A DNA stretch of 64,000 nucleotides, taken from the NCBI GenBank assembly GCA_965227695.1, contig OZ245760.1, forward strand, positions 2,661,067 through 2,725,066, written 5' to 3'. This DNA is from UBA1858 sp965227695. Its GTDB lineage: Bacteria > Pseudomonadota > Gammaproteobacteria > UBA4575. The notes beneath the pieces were generated by a model that saw only the letters and a list, made by a program, of their open reading frames with translations, had not been told where the DNA came from and ran no database searches. The translations under genes were made by a program, and so were the position numbers. Positions 1 to 8,335 of this stretch are shown here, in pieces. The first letter of the stretch is position 1, and each line of letters starts with the position of its first letter.

Positions 1-992
1 TTTGTGGCAGATATTTTTACTTTCTCAACATATGACAAATACTGATAGCGCGTATCAAGCGAGTATTCGAGTCGAGAGTAATCATCCTGGCAGGCCTGGT
101 CGGTTTTATTCAAGGCAAGCACCAGCGCTCTGCCTTCGCGAATAGCAATTTCAAGCAAGGTACTGTCCTGATCCGCCAGTCCTTCAGCCACATCAACTAC
201 GCATACCACCACGTGCGCCGAGGAAATCGCCTCGAGGGTTTGCACGATACTGTACTTTTCTATTGCTTCATGTACCTTGCTTTTGCGTCGCACCCCGGCG
301 GTATCGATTAATGTAAAGGCATGATGATTAAATTCAAATGGAATCTTAACGCTATCGCGCGTGGTACCCGGCACAGAGGAGGTCACCAAACGCTGTTCTT
401 TTAGCAGTGCATTTATCAGCGTGGATTTACCCGCGTTAGGCCTTCCAATGACGGCAATACGGACACTATCATCCGGTTCCGGCGCCGCTGTGTCGGTATC
501 TGCAGGCATATCACTTAGCAATTCACTGATCATCGCTTCGATGCCACGACCCTGTTTTGCTGCAATAGGAAATATTCTGGAGGCGCCCAGCCGGTGAAAC
601 TCACTCATCGCTACATCGGCGTCAATACCATCAATCTTGTTGACCACCATCACAATATTAATATTGCGCTTACGCAACATCGATACGATGGCATAGTCTT
701 CTGCCAGCAATCCTTCATGTGCATCGACCAAATGCAACACGATATCTGCCTGAGCAATTGCATGATCCGTTTGGGACTGCATTCCGGTTTCAATTTCATC
801 CTGCTGTTCGACAATACCACCGGTATCAATCAACACAAAAGATTTTTCATAGCGTTGACAGACACCATATTTGCGATCACGTGTCAGCCCGCTATAGTCC
901 GCCACAAGTGCATCGCGTGATTGAGTCAAAAAGTTAAACAGTGTCGATTTGCCAACATTAGGCCGACCGATTAGAGCAATAACAGGACGCAT
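1..992 (-). CDS. der: GTPase Der (EngA), 3' end cut by window
   Basis: Ribosome-assembly GTPase with two tandem G domains, needed for 50S subunit maturation. The ATG at 992 gives MRPVIALIGRPNVGKSTLFN, so the first P-loop (GRPNVGKST) is at the very N-terminus. A second P-loop, GRPNAGKST, is readable around 430-450, which identifies the tandem GTPase. About 330 codons are present; the rest of G2 and the C-terminal KH-like domain lie beyond base 1. It is the last visible gene of the hisS-yfgM-bamB-der run, 45 bp after bamB, the order seen in E. coli and relatives. The call is certain; only the end is missing. Confidence 0.97.
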   Translation of the reverse strand, partial: MRPVIALIGRPNVGKSTLFNFLTQSRDALVADYSGLTRDRKYGVCQRYEKSFVLIDTGGIVEQQDEIETGMQSQTDHAIAQADIVLHLVDAHEGLLAEDYAIVSMLRKRNINIVMVVNKIDGIDADVAMSEFHRLGASRIFPIAAKQGRGIEAMISELLSDMPADTDTAAPEPDDSVRIAVIGRPNAGKSTLINALLKEQRLVTSSVPGTTRDSVKIPFEFNHHAFTLIDTAGVRRKSKVHEAIEKYSIVQTLEAISSAHVVVCVVDVAEGLADQDSTLLEIAIREGRALVLALNKTDQACQDDYSRLEYSLDTRYQYLSYVEKVKISAT

Positions 993-1037
993 CTCAATGA
1001 GCTATCAAGCGAGAATAAACCCTGACATTTTCACGAG

Positions 1038-2246
1038 TCAGTTAATGGTTACTAATGAAATTGAAGCCATGCGTCCATTGCTATCCATCACATAAGCGGA
1101 CTGGCGAGTAGACATTGCGGACACATGAATGGGATTTTTACCCAGTTTTGTTCGACCAATAATACTTCCGTTTTGCCTGGAGAGGGCATGTAGATATCCC
1201 TGTCCGTCGCCAACCAGAATTGCATTATCCTGTACGACAGGGGCGGAAAGTTGTCGATAGAGAAACTTTTCCTGCTTCCAGACACTAACCCCGGTAGCTT
1301 TTTCCAGCGCCCATATATTGTCATCACGGTCGGTGACATATACCAGGGATTCATCCACCGAAACACCGGCTATAGAAGCAATATCTCGCGCCCAAATAAT
1401 TCTGCCGTTGACACGACTGATTGCGACGGTACGGCCATGATAACTGGCAGCATAGATAAATTCTTCGTCCGCTGCGAGTTGGCCATCAATATCCACCAAT
1501 CGATCCAGCTCACTTCGTCCGGACGGAACAGAGACGCGCGACTCCCAGATCAAACTGCCACTATCCATTGAAATAGCAATCACTTCACCATTATCCAGAC
1601 CCGCATAAACAACACGGTCCAGAATGAGTGGCTTACTCGCACCACGCAGCGTTAAGGCAGGCGGGGTTTGCGCGACAGTCCACAGCTGTTCGCCTGTATT
1701 CATCGACAATGCCAGAATACGATTATCATTGGTTCGAATGACCGCCTGATCAGATTGCGAGTGGGCAATAGCAACCACTTCACTACCAACATTGACGGAC
1801 CATATTTGTGTGGCACCTTGCTGATCATAAGCGGCGACATCCCCGTCCAGACTACCAACCACCAAATGACTATTGTTGCCGCCGACACCAGCCGCGACAG
1901 AACCAATGGTGTTTACTGAATGCAACAGACGACCAGTTGACTGCTCATACACAGAAAGCCGGCCGTCCGTTTCTGTAAAGGCAATTTTGTCCGCATGGAC
2001 ATGTGGGTAAAGTTGCAGGCGTGTTTTTTCTGTATTGCCACCAAGTGATACCTGCCAGTTTTGCAGGATTTGCACTTGCGGATCAAACTCTGTCAATTCA
2101 ACAGGCTCACGCAATTCAATGACGACTTCTTCCTCATCACCAAACCAGGGGATATAACTGCAGCCCGAGAGGTGCAGCAACAGGGCAATAAACAAAAGAC
2201 AAGGGATAACCCTGCGCTTATCCGCCGACCAATCAGACACTGGCAT
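1038..2246 (-). CDS. bamB: Outer membrane assembly lipoprotein BamB
   Basis: Outer-membrane lipoprotein of the BAM complex that helps BamA fold beta-barrel proteins. The N-terminus has a basic stretch, a hydrophobic core and the lipobox LSGC. The mature part is a PQQ-like eight-bladed propeller, with repeated motifs such as SVNVGSEV, GEQLWTV, GSLIWESRV and GVSVWKQE. I chose the ATG at 2246 (about 402 residues, near the family norm); a TTG at 2258 is in frame but lengthens the signal peptide without need. It overlaps the end of yfgM by 14 bp, which implies translational coupling. Confidence 0.95.
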   Translation of the reverse strand: MPVSDWSADKRRVIPCLLFIALLLHLSGCSYIPWFGDEEEVVIELREPVELTEFDPQVQILQNWQVSLGGNTEKTRLQLYPHVHADKIAFTETDGRLSVYEQSTGRLLHSVNTIGSVAAGVGGNNSHLVVGSLDGDVAAYDQQGATQIWSVNVGSEVVAIAHSQSDQAVIRTNDNRILALSMNTGEQLWTVAQTPPALTLRGASKPLILDRVVYAGLDNGEVIAISMDSGSLIWESRVSVPSGRSELDRLVDIDGQLAADEEFIYAASYHGRTVAISRVNGRIIWARDIASIAGVSVDESLVYVTDRDDNIWALEKATGVSVWKQEKFLYRQLSAPVVQDNAILVGDGQGYLHALSRQNGSIIGRTKLGKNPIHVSAMSTRQSAYVMDSNGRMASISLVTIN

Positions 2247-2871
2247 TACCCAAACCAAGGTTATTGCGTTTCATTATCAAAAACTCGATATCTGCGGCGT
2301 CTGAAGCCAGAATTGCCGCATCATAGGCCTGGCGGGCCTGTTCATACTGGCCTCTTTGTGCATAGAGGTCACCTTTGAGTTCCTGGTAAAGAGAGGTATA
2401 AGCGTCCGGGAACGACTGATCCAGCAACGCCTCGGCTTTGGCATAATCTGTGTTGGCGATATACAGTCTCGCGAGCCGCAGAATGGCTATATTTTTAACG
2501 GTGGCCTGCTTGGCATGGTCTACCGCCCATTGTAAATTCTCAATCGCCGTCGCGGTATCTCCACTGGCTGCCTTGGCTTTCGCAACTAACAATGCCCCCC
2601 ATACAGCATATGGTGTACCTGCATAACGATCCTTTAGCGCCTGCGACTGCGCCACAACACTATCGAAATTTTGCGCGAGAATTGCCGCGCGCATATTATT
2701 GTATTGGTCTGAAGCTTCAAGCGCCTGTTGTTCCTGATAGATACTCCAGCCTTTCCAGCCAACCAGTGTACCGATCCCTATCACTACCCCGGCAACGACA
2801 GAACGCCCATTTTCTCTCCACCATTCCTTTATTGCGCGTATTTGTTCATCTTCTGTAGCATTTTCAGCCAT
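2233..2871 (-). CDS. yfgM: YfgM-like SecYEG-associated TPR protein
   Basis: Inner-membrane protein with a short cytoplasmic N-terminus (acidic, then EWWRENG), one transmembrane helix near residues 24-42 (VVAGVVIGIGTLVGWKGW) and a periplasmic TPR domain. In E. coli the homologue binds SecYEG and PpiD and helps hand secreted proteins to periplasmic chaperones. The length (212 residues) and the position between hisS and bamB match the family. It is 36 bp downstream of hisS and overlaps bamB. Confidence 0.92.
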   Translation of the reverse strand: MAENATEDEQIRAIKEWWRENGRSVVAGVVIGIGTLVGWKGWSIYQEQQALEASDQYNNMRAAILAQNFDSVVAQSQALKDRYAGTPYAVWGALLVAKAKAASGDTATAIENLQWAVDHAKQATVKNIAILRLARLYIANTDYAKAEALLDQSFPDAYTSLYQELKGDLYAQRGQYEQARQAYDAAILASDAADIEFLIMKRNNLGLGNASV

Positions 2872-2907
2872 AATTATATTGTTCTCTCGCTCAGTTATTA
2901 ATTCAGT

Positions 2908-4185
2908 TCACCCGGTAACCTGACGTTCAAGCAGGTTTACTAATTCCGCTTCAGACAATCTCTGTTGTGGATCCGCAGACTTCAGATACTTGACTGTAAC
3001 CATATTATTTGCCACTTCATCTTCGCCCGCGATGAGGGCAAGTTTCGCACCAGAGCGGTCTGCGCGCTTCATCTGGGCTTTGATACTACCACCTCCACAA
3101 TTCATCTGAATAGCACAACCCGGAATTTGGCGACGGATATTTGCCAGCAGCTCGAAGCCATAAAGAGTTGCTGTATCCCCCAGCGCCACAAAGTAAGCAT
3201 GCAAAGGCCTGCCTTCATTGGCGGGATGTCCTGTAACCAGGCTATTTAACCTTTCCAGACCGACCGCAAAACCTGCCGCCGGTGTTGCGCGTCCTCCCAT
3301 CTGTTCGACCAGAAGATCGTAACGCCCGCCAGCACAAATGGTGCCCTGCGCACCAAGCTGACTTGTCACCCACTCAAATACCGTGCGGTTATAGTAGTCC
3401 AGTCCCCGGACAAGGGCGGGATTAACCTCATACGCAACGCCCAGCGACTCAAGCAGCGCCTTCAGCCGATCAAAGTGCTCCTTTGCCTCATCATCCAGGA
3501 AATCCAGCAGCCTAGGTGCTTCTGTTACGATGGCCTGTACCGCCGGATTCTTGCTGTCAAGCACTCGCAGCGGGTTTGTATACAGGCGTTGTTGTGCTTC
3601 CTGGTCCAGAGACTCTTTATGTGCGAGCAGGTATTCTATCAGCTGCTGTTTATGTCTGGCACGCCCCTGGCTGTCTCCAAGCGTATTTATTTGCAGTGTC
3701 AGATGTTCACTTTGCAGGCCAACTGCCTGCCACATTGCCTGCGTTAAAAGTATGAGCTCAAGTTCAATGTCCGGACCAGGCATGCCAAATGTTTCAACTC
3801 CAAGCTGGTGAAATTGTCGATAACGGCCTTTTTGCGGACGTTCGCGTCGAAAAAAAGGTCCTGTATACCAGTAGCGTTGTTGTTGATTATGCAACCATCC
3901 ATTCTGAATACCCGCCCTTACAACACTGGCAGTCCCCTCCGGACGCAGCCCCAACCAGTCTCCACCACGATCTTCAAACGCATACATTTCCTTTTCAACA
4001 ATATCGGTAACCTCGCCGATTGAGCGTTTAAACAGCGCCAGTTTTTCCACTACAGGTGTACGAATCTCCTGGTAAGCATATTGATATAATACATGTTGCA
4101 GTTTATTTTCAAGCCAGCGCATGGCGCTCGCCTGCTCGGGCGCAAAGTCATGCATTCCACGGATTGACTGGATATTTTTACTCAT
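2908..4185 (-). CDS. hisS: Histidyl-tRNA synthetase
   Basis: Class II aminoacyl-tRNA synthetase charging tRNA-His. Visible signatures are motif 2 (RRERPQKGRYRQFHQ), the preceding RPEGTASV loop, the histidine-A motif LVRGLDYYNRTVFEW, the AGGRYD loop and a C-terminal anticodon-binding domain. At 425 residues it is full length. In E. coli ispG sits directly upstream; here the upstream neighbour is rodZ, with only a 73 bp gap, and ispG is elsewhere in the window. Confidence 0.98.
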   Translation of the reverse strand: MSKNIQSIRGMHDFAPEQASAMRWLENKLQHVLYQYAYQEIRTPVVEKLALFKRSIGEVTDIVEKEMYAFEDRGGDWLGLRPEGTASVVRAGIQNGWLHNQQQRYWYTGPFFRRERPQKGRYRQFHQLGVETFGMPGPDIELELILLTQAMWQAVGLQSEHLTLQINTLGDSQGRARHKQQLIEYLLAHKESLDQEAQQRLYTNPLRVLDSKNPAVQAIVTEAPRLLDFLDDEAKEHFDRLKALLESLGVAYEVNPALVRGLDYYNRTVFEWVTSQLGAQGTICAGGRYDLLVEQMGGRATPAAGFAVGLERLNSLVTGHPANEGRPLHAYFVALGDTATLYGFELLANIRRQIPGCAIQMNCGGGSIKAQMKRADRSGAKLALIAGEDEVANNMVTVKYLKSADPQQRLSEAELVNLLERQVTG

Positions 4186-4258
4186 ACCTGATTAATTCAA
4201 GAAGGTTTTTTATTGATTACCCAAGCTAGCCAGCAGGTGTAGATGATTGATTGCCAGT

Positions 4259-5212
4259 CTAAGAATTATTATCTTCAATAAGAAACCTGGCCGTGTTGTT
4301 TCCGCGCACATAAGCAGAATGGTCAAATGGCTTGCCATTTATTTCCAGCTCCACTCCCGGAGAGTTTCCCAAAAATACATTAAAAGGGGCCTGCCCCGAT
4401 ATTACACGCGTCGCGCCTGGCTGAATTAAACCATGAAGAAGACGGCGTTTGCGCGCATCAAATATTTCCGTCCAGCTTTCCTCATTGTAGCGAACAGTAA
4501 TTCTTACCTTTTCAGTATCTTCACTGCTGACAGGAGACTCTGAGTTTGGCGGGCTGTCGTTTGTGGGTGTTGTACTATCCTGGGTTACTTCCGAAGTTGG
4601 CACAGCATTATCAGGCTGAATAGTTGCATTAGGCTTATCCGAGATGTGCTTTGGATCAACGCTTCCAAGTCCTACCACATGGGGTTGGTTCTGTTCACTA
4701 TCTGGTGCGATGCTTGTCTGTGCTTTTGCCTTGCGCTCTTCCTGAGAAGCAGCATTGTCAAACTGATCCACAACTGCGGCCAGCTCAACCGGGTCGCTGT
4801 CATCATGATGAAACCACCATGTCAGCAGCAGGCCGGCCAGCAGGGCGACCACGGTCACCGAACTCCATATCACCACGGGATCAGCTCCCGATGAACGAAC
4901 TTTTTTTGGTTTTTTTACCTCGGGTGTTACACACTCCAGGCAAGTTGGTGACTGCTGTTGTCCCAGCAAAGGCTCCACATCCAGTTCCAGCAATTTGGCA
5001 TAACTGCGTATATAGCCTTTTACATATACCGGGCTGGCAATCATTTCATGTTCATCATTTTCCAGTGCAATAATAATTTGTTCAGTCAAATGAGTATGCG
5101 CACAAACATAGCCAATGCTATATGAGGCTTTTTCACGTGTACGACGCAGTAATTCTCCGATTGACGCATCTTCGTGTCTGTACTCTGGCGTATTTGTGGA
5201 ATGTTCGCTCAC
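4259..5212 (-). CDS. rodZ: Cytoskeletal protein RodZ
   Basis: Bitopic membrane protein linking MreB to the elongasome and so to rod shape. Order: N-terminal Xre-type helix-turn-helix (about residues 15-85, ASIGELLRRTREKASYS), a basic juxtamembrane segment (KKPKKVRSS), one transmembrane helix (about 112-133), a Ser/Thr/Pro/Asn-rich periplasmic linker, and a C-terminal DUF4115 beta domain containing WTEIFDARKRRLLHGLI. The start is a GTG whose first base is the last base of the pilW stop (TAGTG), so the two genes are coupled. Confidence 0.93.
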   Translation of the reverse strand: MSEHSTNTPEYRHEDASIGELLRRTREKASYSIGYVCAHTHLTEQIIIALENDEHEMIASPVYVKGYIRSYAKLLELDVEPLLGQQQSPTCLECVTPEVKKPKKVRSSGADPVVIWSSVTVVALLAGLLLTWWFHHDDSDPVELAAVVDQFDNAASQEERKAKAQTSIAPDSEQNQPHVVGLGSVDPKHISDKPNATIQPDNAVPTSEVTQDSTTPTNDSPPNSESPVSSEDTEKVRITVRYNEESWTEIFDARKRRLLHGLIQPGATRVISGQAPFNVFLGNSPGVELEINGKPFDHSAYVRGNNTARFLIEDNNS

Positions 5213-5976
5213 TAATTAATCCTGTCTAATTGCTGGGCTTCTTTTGACTGAGGGAATTGATGAGTTAATAATTTGGCATAACTTTGCGCTATTCGGACAT
5301 TCCCCAAACCACGTTCTGTCAGGTAAGCGAGCCATAATGACTCCGCGGTGTGTTTTGATACGCTTTCAAAATCACGCAGATAACTTTGAGAAAGTGCAAA
5401 ATCATCCTGTTTATAGTGGAGCTTAGCCAATTGATAGAGCGCCACGCGGTTGCGATTATTCAGCCTGATTACCTCCTTGAAATATTCCTCAGCAAGAGTG
5501 TAATCAGGAATTTCCATCGCGCAAACACCTGCAGTCAAACTGGTTGATTCACGATTTTTAAATAATGGATCTGCCAGGGCCTGGCTGAAATGTTTAACAG
5601 AGGTTTGATATTGGCCCTGTCGACATAAAAATGATGCATAGTTTTGCTGGCCCCTGGTATCCTTGGGGTTAATGCGCAGTGCTTCCTTGTAATAATACTC
5701 TGCAGTTTCAGGTTGATTGAGTTTTTCCTGCAGAATGGCATATGTCCAGCGGGCAACTGATGATTGAGGATCCTGTTTGAATGCACGCTGCAGTTTATCA
5801 TCTGCCAACTGATACTCACCGTTGGCAATGTAATTCGCCCCCAGCTGTATATTGATTTCAGCAGCTTCCGGATTTCGCACAACTGTTTGATTGCTGCCAC
5901 TCCCCCGCGGTACAGTTGATTGCGTCGCACAGGCACCGATAAATAAATATATTGATAGAATCAGTACTAGACGCAT
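5212..5976 (-). CDS. pilW: Type IV pilus assembly lipoprotein PilW/PilF
   Basis: TPR outer-membrane pilotin-type lipoprotein that in Pseudomonas and Neisseria supports secretin PilQ assembly. It has a lipoprotein signal (lipobox-like FIGAC followed by ATQS) and about six TPRs (for example AEYYYKEALRINPKD, AEEYFKEVIRLNNRN). Its 254 residues and place between rlmN and rodZ are canonical. No other pilus gene is in the window, so the role rests on the family. Its start overlaps the rlmN end by 10 bp. Confidence 0.9.
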   Translation of the reverse strand: MRLVLILSIYLFIGACATQSTVPRGSGSNQTVVRNPEAAEINIQLGANYIANGEYQLADDKLQRAFKQDPQSSVARWTYAILQEKLNQPETAEYYYKEALRINPKDTRGQQNYASFLCRQGQYQTSVKHFSQALADPLFKNRESTSLTAGVCAMEIPDYTLAEEYFKEVIRLNNRNRVALYQLAKLHYKQDDFALSQSYLRDFESVSKHTAESLWLAYLTERGLGNVRIAQSYAKLLTHQFPQSKEAQQLDRIN

Positions 5977-7112
5977 TCTGTTTCGATTCTCCTGGTCAAT
6001 AGTGAGCGTTCATACATCCTGACATAGTGATTCGCCCGCCGTGCACGATCTGATACCTGACCTGCTAATTGACCGCAGGCGGCGGCAATATCCTCACCGC
6101 GCGGCTTGCGCGTGATGACAACAATACCATGATTCATCAATACTTCACTAAACTGCTTGATACGCTGTGGACCAGAACGACGATAACCGGAGTTTTTAAA
6201 AGCATTGAATGGAATGAGGTTAACCTTGGCACGAATCCCCTTTAACAGATATACAAGTTGACGTGCCTGTTCCTCACTGTCATTGACATCTTCGAGCATG
6301 ACATATTCAAAAGTGATAGTTTCTTTTCGGTTTTTATTATCAAGATAGCGCCTGCAGGCGGCCATCAACTCACTGATGGGATATTTCCGGTTAATAGGCA
6401 CCAGTTGATTACGTACCTCGTCATTGGCGGCATGCAATGAAATGGCCAGGCTTACATCAAGTAGTTCGGATAACTCATCAATCCTCGGCACGATACCTGA
6501 TGTACTGATCGTCACTTTGCGTTTACCCATGCCATAGGCATAGTCATCCAGCAATAATCTCACCACGGGAAGGACATTGTTAAAATTTAACAGGGGTTCA
6601 CCCATGCCCATAAAAACCACATTAGTTAAAGGAGATCTGCCCTGATTCAATGCCCGCAATCTCTGGTCAGCGATCCATACCTGTCCGATAATTTCATCGG
6701 CATTGAGGTTACGATTAAAGCCCTGTCGGGCTGTCGCGCAAAAGGTACAATCCAGAGCGCAGCCAACCTGGGAAGAAATACACAGGGTCCCGCGGTTTTC
6801 CTCGGGTATAAAAACGGTTTCAATCGCATTGCCCGAACTGCCATGATGATCACCCACCCGAAGCAGCCACTTAATGGTGCCATCCGAGGAAACATGCTCC
6901 TGTTCTACACCCGGAAATGTAATTTGACTGGATCTGTATAACGTCTCACGCAAAGATTTGCTCAGATCTGTCATGTGAAGCACATCTGTTTCACCGCGCT
7001 GGTAAAGCCACTGCATAACTTGCCGGGCACGGAATTTTTTTTCTCCCTGCCCGGTAAAATAGTGTTCCAGTGAAGCGCGATCCATACCGACGATATTCAC
7101 TGGAGCGGTCAT
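5967..7112 (-). CDS. rlmN: Dual-specificity rRNA/tRNA m2A methyltransferase RlmN
   Basis: Radical SAM enzyme methylating C2 of A2503 in 23S rRNA and A37 of some tRNAs. From the ATG at 7112 (381 residues) the radical SAM motif CALDCTFC gives cysteines at about 118, 122 and 125. The methyl-carrier cysteine lies in AAACGQL near the C-terminus. GMGEPLLN and the VMLEDVND segment also match. A TTG seven codons upstream is in frame but would overlap ndk by 16 bp; with the ATG the gap is 5 bp. Confidence 0.96.
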   Translation of the reverse strand: MTAPVNIVGMDRASLEHYFTGQGEKKFRARQVMQWLYQRGETDVLHMTDLSKSLRETLYRSSQITFPGVEQEHVSSDGTIKWLLRVGDHHGSSGNAIETVFIPEENRGTLCISSQVGCALDCTFCATARQGFNRNLNADEIIGQVWIADQRLRALNQGRSPLTNVVFMGMGEPLLNFNNVLPVVRLLLDDYAYGMGKRKVTISTSGIVPRIDELSELLDVSLAISLHAANDEVRNQLVPINRKYPISELMAACRRYLDNKNRKETITFEYVMLEDVNDSEEQARQLVYLLKGIRAKVNLIPFNAFKNSGYRRSGPQRIKQFSEVLMNHGIVVITRKPRGEDIAAACGQLAGQVSDRARRANHYVRMYERSLLTRRIETECV

Positions 7113-7117
7113 TGCGT

Positions 7118-7546
7118 TCAGTCGCGCGGACAAATTTCACCCTCATCGAAGAAATAGGCGATTTCGACGGCGGCAGTTTCGGCAGCATCTGAGCCATGCA
7201 CGGCGTTGGCATCAATACTCTCGGCAAAATCGGCACGAATTGTTCCCGGTGCAGCTTCCTGGGGATTGGTCGCACCCATGACATCACGGTTTTTGCGGAT
7301 GGCATTATCGCCCTCAAGTACCTGCACAACGACCGGACCAGAAGTCATAAATGCAACTAAGTCATTGAAAAATGGACGATCTTTATGCACAGCATAGAAG
7401 CCTTCAGCCTGTTCTTTAGTCAGGTGCAACATCTTTGCAGCGATGATCTCAAGGCCGGCTTTTTCAAACCGACTATATATTTCCCCAATGACGTTCTTGG
7501 CTACTGCATCAGGTTTGATAATGGAACATGTGCGCTCCTTTGCCAT
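7118..7546 (-). CDS. ndk: Nucleoside diphosphate kinase
   Basis: Transfers the gamma-phosphate of ATP to NDPs through a phosphohistidine. The active-site His117 is in NAVHGSDAAETAA; the N-terminal ERTCSIIKPDAV and central RNRDVMG-like (RKNRDVMG) signatures are intact. The 142-residue length is standard. The ribosome-binding site GGGAGAA lies just upstream. The 213 bp between iscX and ndk, AT-rich at the ndk side, leaves room for a separate promoter. Confidence 0.98.
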   Translation of the reverse strand: MAKERTCSIIKPDAVAKNVIGEIYSRFEKAGLEIIAAKMLHLTKEQAEGFYAVHKDRPFFNDLVAFMTSGPVVVQVLEGDNAIRKNRDVMGATNPQEAAPGTIRADFAESIDANAVHGSDAAETAAVEIAYFFDEGEICPRD

Positions 7547-7759
7547 TTTTTTGTTCTCCCAGTTAATGTGTATGATTCATTAATTATTTAAAAATTTTTT
7601 ATAATCGATTAATTCTACTCGTATATTGCCCAGCTGTGAACGGTTAGCCGAGGGAATGGGCCAACTTGCCAGCGTGAGAGAGTATGGCGGGGATTTGAGA
7701 TGAAGGGGCTGATTCTGCCAGCGAAGTCTGTGCTCGTGCCTGTGATGAGGTTAGTTTAG

Positions 7760-7960
7760 TCAGTCGCGCTCATCCAGCCAGGCCATTTGGATGGCCTCAA
7801 GAATTTTCTCACTGGATTTTTCCGGGTCGTCATCAAAGTCGGGGAGCTCACAGACCCAGCGATGAAGGTCGGTAAAACGTATGTATTGCGGATCAACATC
7901 TGCATGGCGCTCGTCAAGCTCTATGGCGATGTCAAGGGTATCAGTCCATTTCAGGCTCAT
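7760..7960 (-). CDS. iscX: Fe-S assembly protein IscX
   Basis: Small acidic helical protein (66 residues) that binds IscS and iron and modulates the rate of Fe-S assembly. The sequence has the family features MSLKWTDTLDIAIEL, the acidic DFDDDPEKSSE patch and a C-terminal EAIQMAWLDER. It is the last isc gene, 24 bp after fdx, as in E. coli. Confidence 0.95.
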   Translation of the reverse strand: MSLKWTDTLDIAIELDERHADVDPQYIRFTDLHRWVCELPDFDDDPEKSSEKILEAIQMAWLDERD

Positions 7961-7984
7961 CTGGTGTCTCCGGGTAGTGTCTTG

Positions 7985-8323
7985 TTAATGCGATTCAGAT
8001 ACCAAATTAATCGTATATTTGGGAATTTCGATCGTCAGATCATCGCTGCCGACAATCGCCTGGCAACTGAGACGGGAATCCGGATCCAGACCCCATGCCT
8101 TGTCGAGGTAATCTTCTTCGTCTTCGCTCGGCTCGTTGAGAGAATCCATGCCTTGCCTGACATGCACATGGCATGTGGTACAGGCACATGATTTCTCGCA
8201 GGCATGCTCGATTTCAATTCCATGGCTCAAGGCCGCATCACATATGCTGATGCCGCTATCCACATTGATTGTGGCGCCTTCAGGACAGATTTGCTCGTGT
8301 GGCAGAAATGTTAATTTTGGCAT
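7985..8323 (-). CDS. fdx: ISC-type [2Fe-2S] ferredoxin
   Basis: Adrenodoxin-type ferredoxin supplying electrons for Fe-S cluster assembly on IscU. The cluster ligands are C42, C48, C51 (in ACEKSCACTTC) and C87 (LSCQA), the same spacing as E. coli Fdx including the extra C46. Length 112 residues. It follows hscA by 12 bp within the isc operon. Confidence 0.96.
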   Translation of the reverse strand: MPKLTFLPHEQICPEGATINVDSGISICDAALSHGIEIEHACEKSCACTTCHVHVRQGMDSLNEPSEDEEDYLDKAWGLDPDSRLSCQAIVGSDDLTIEIPKYTINLVSESH

Positions 8324-8335
8324 AGGGATATACGT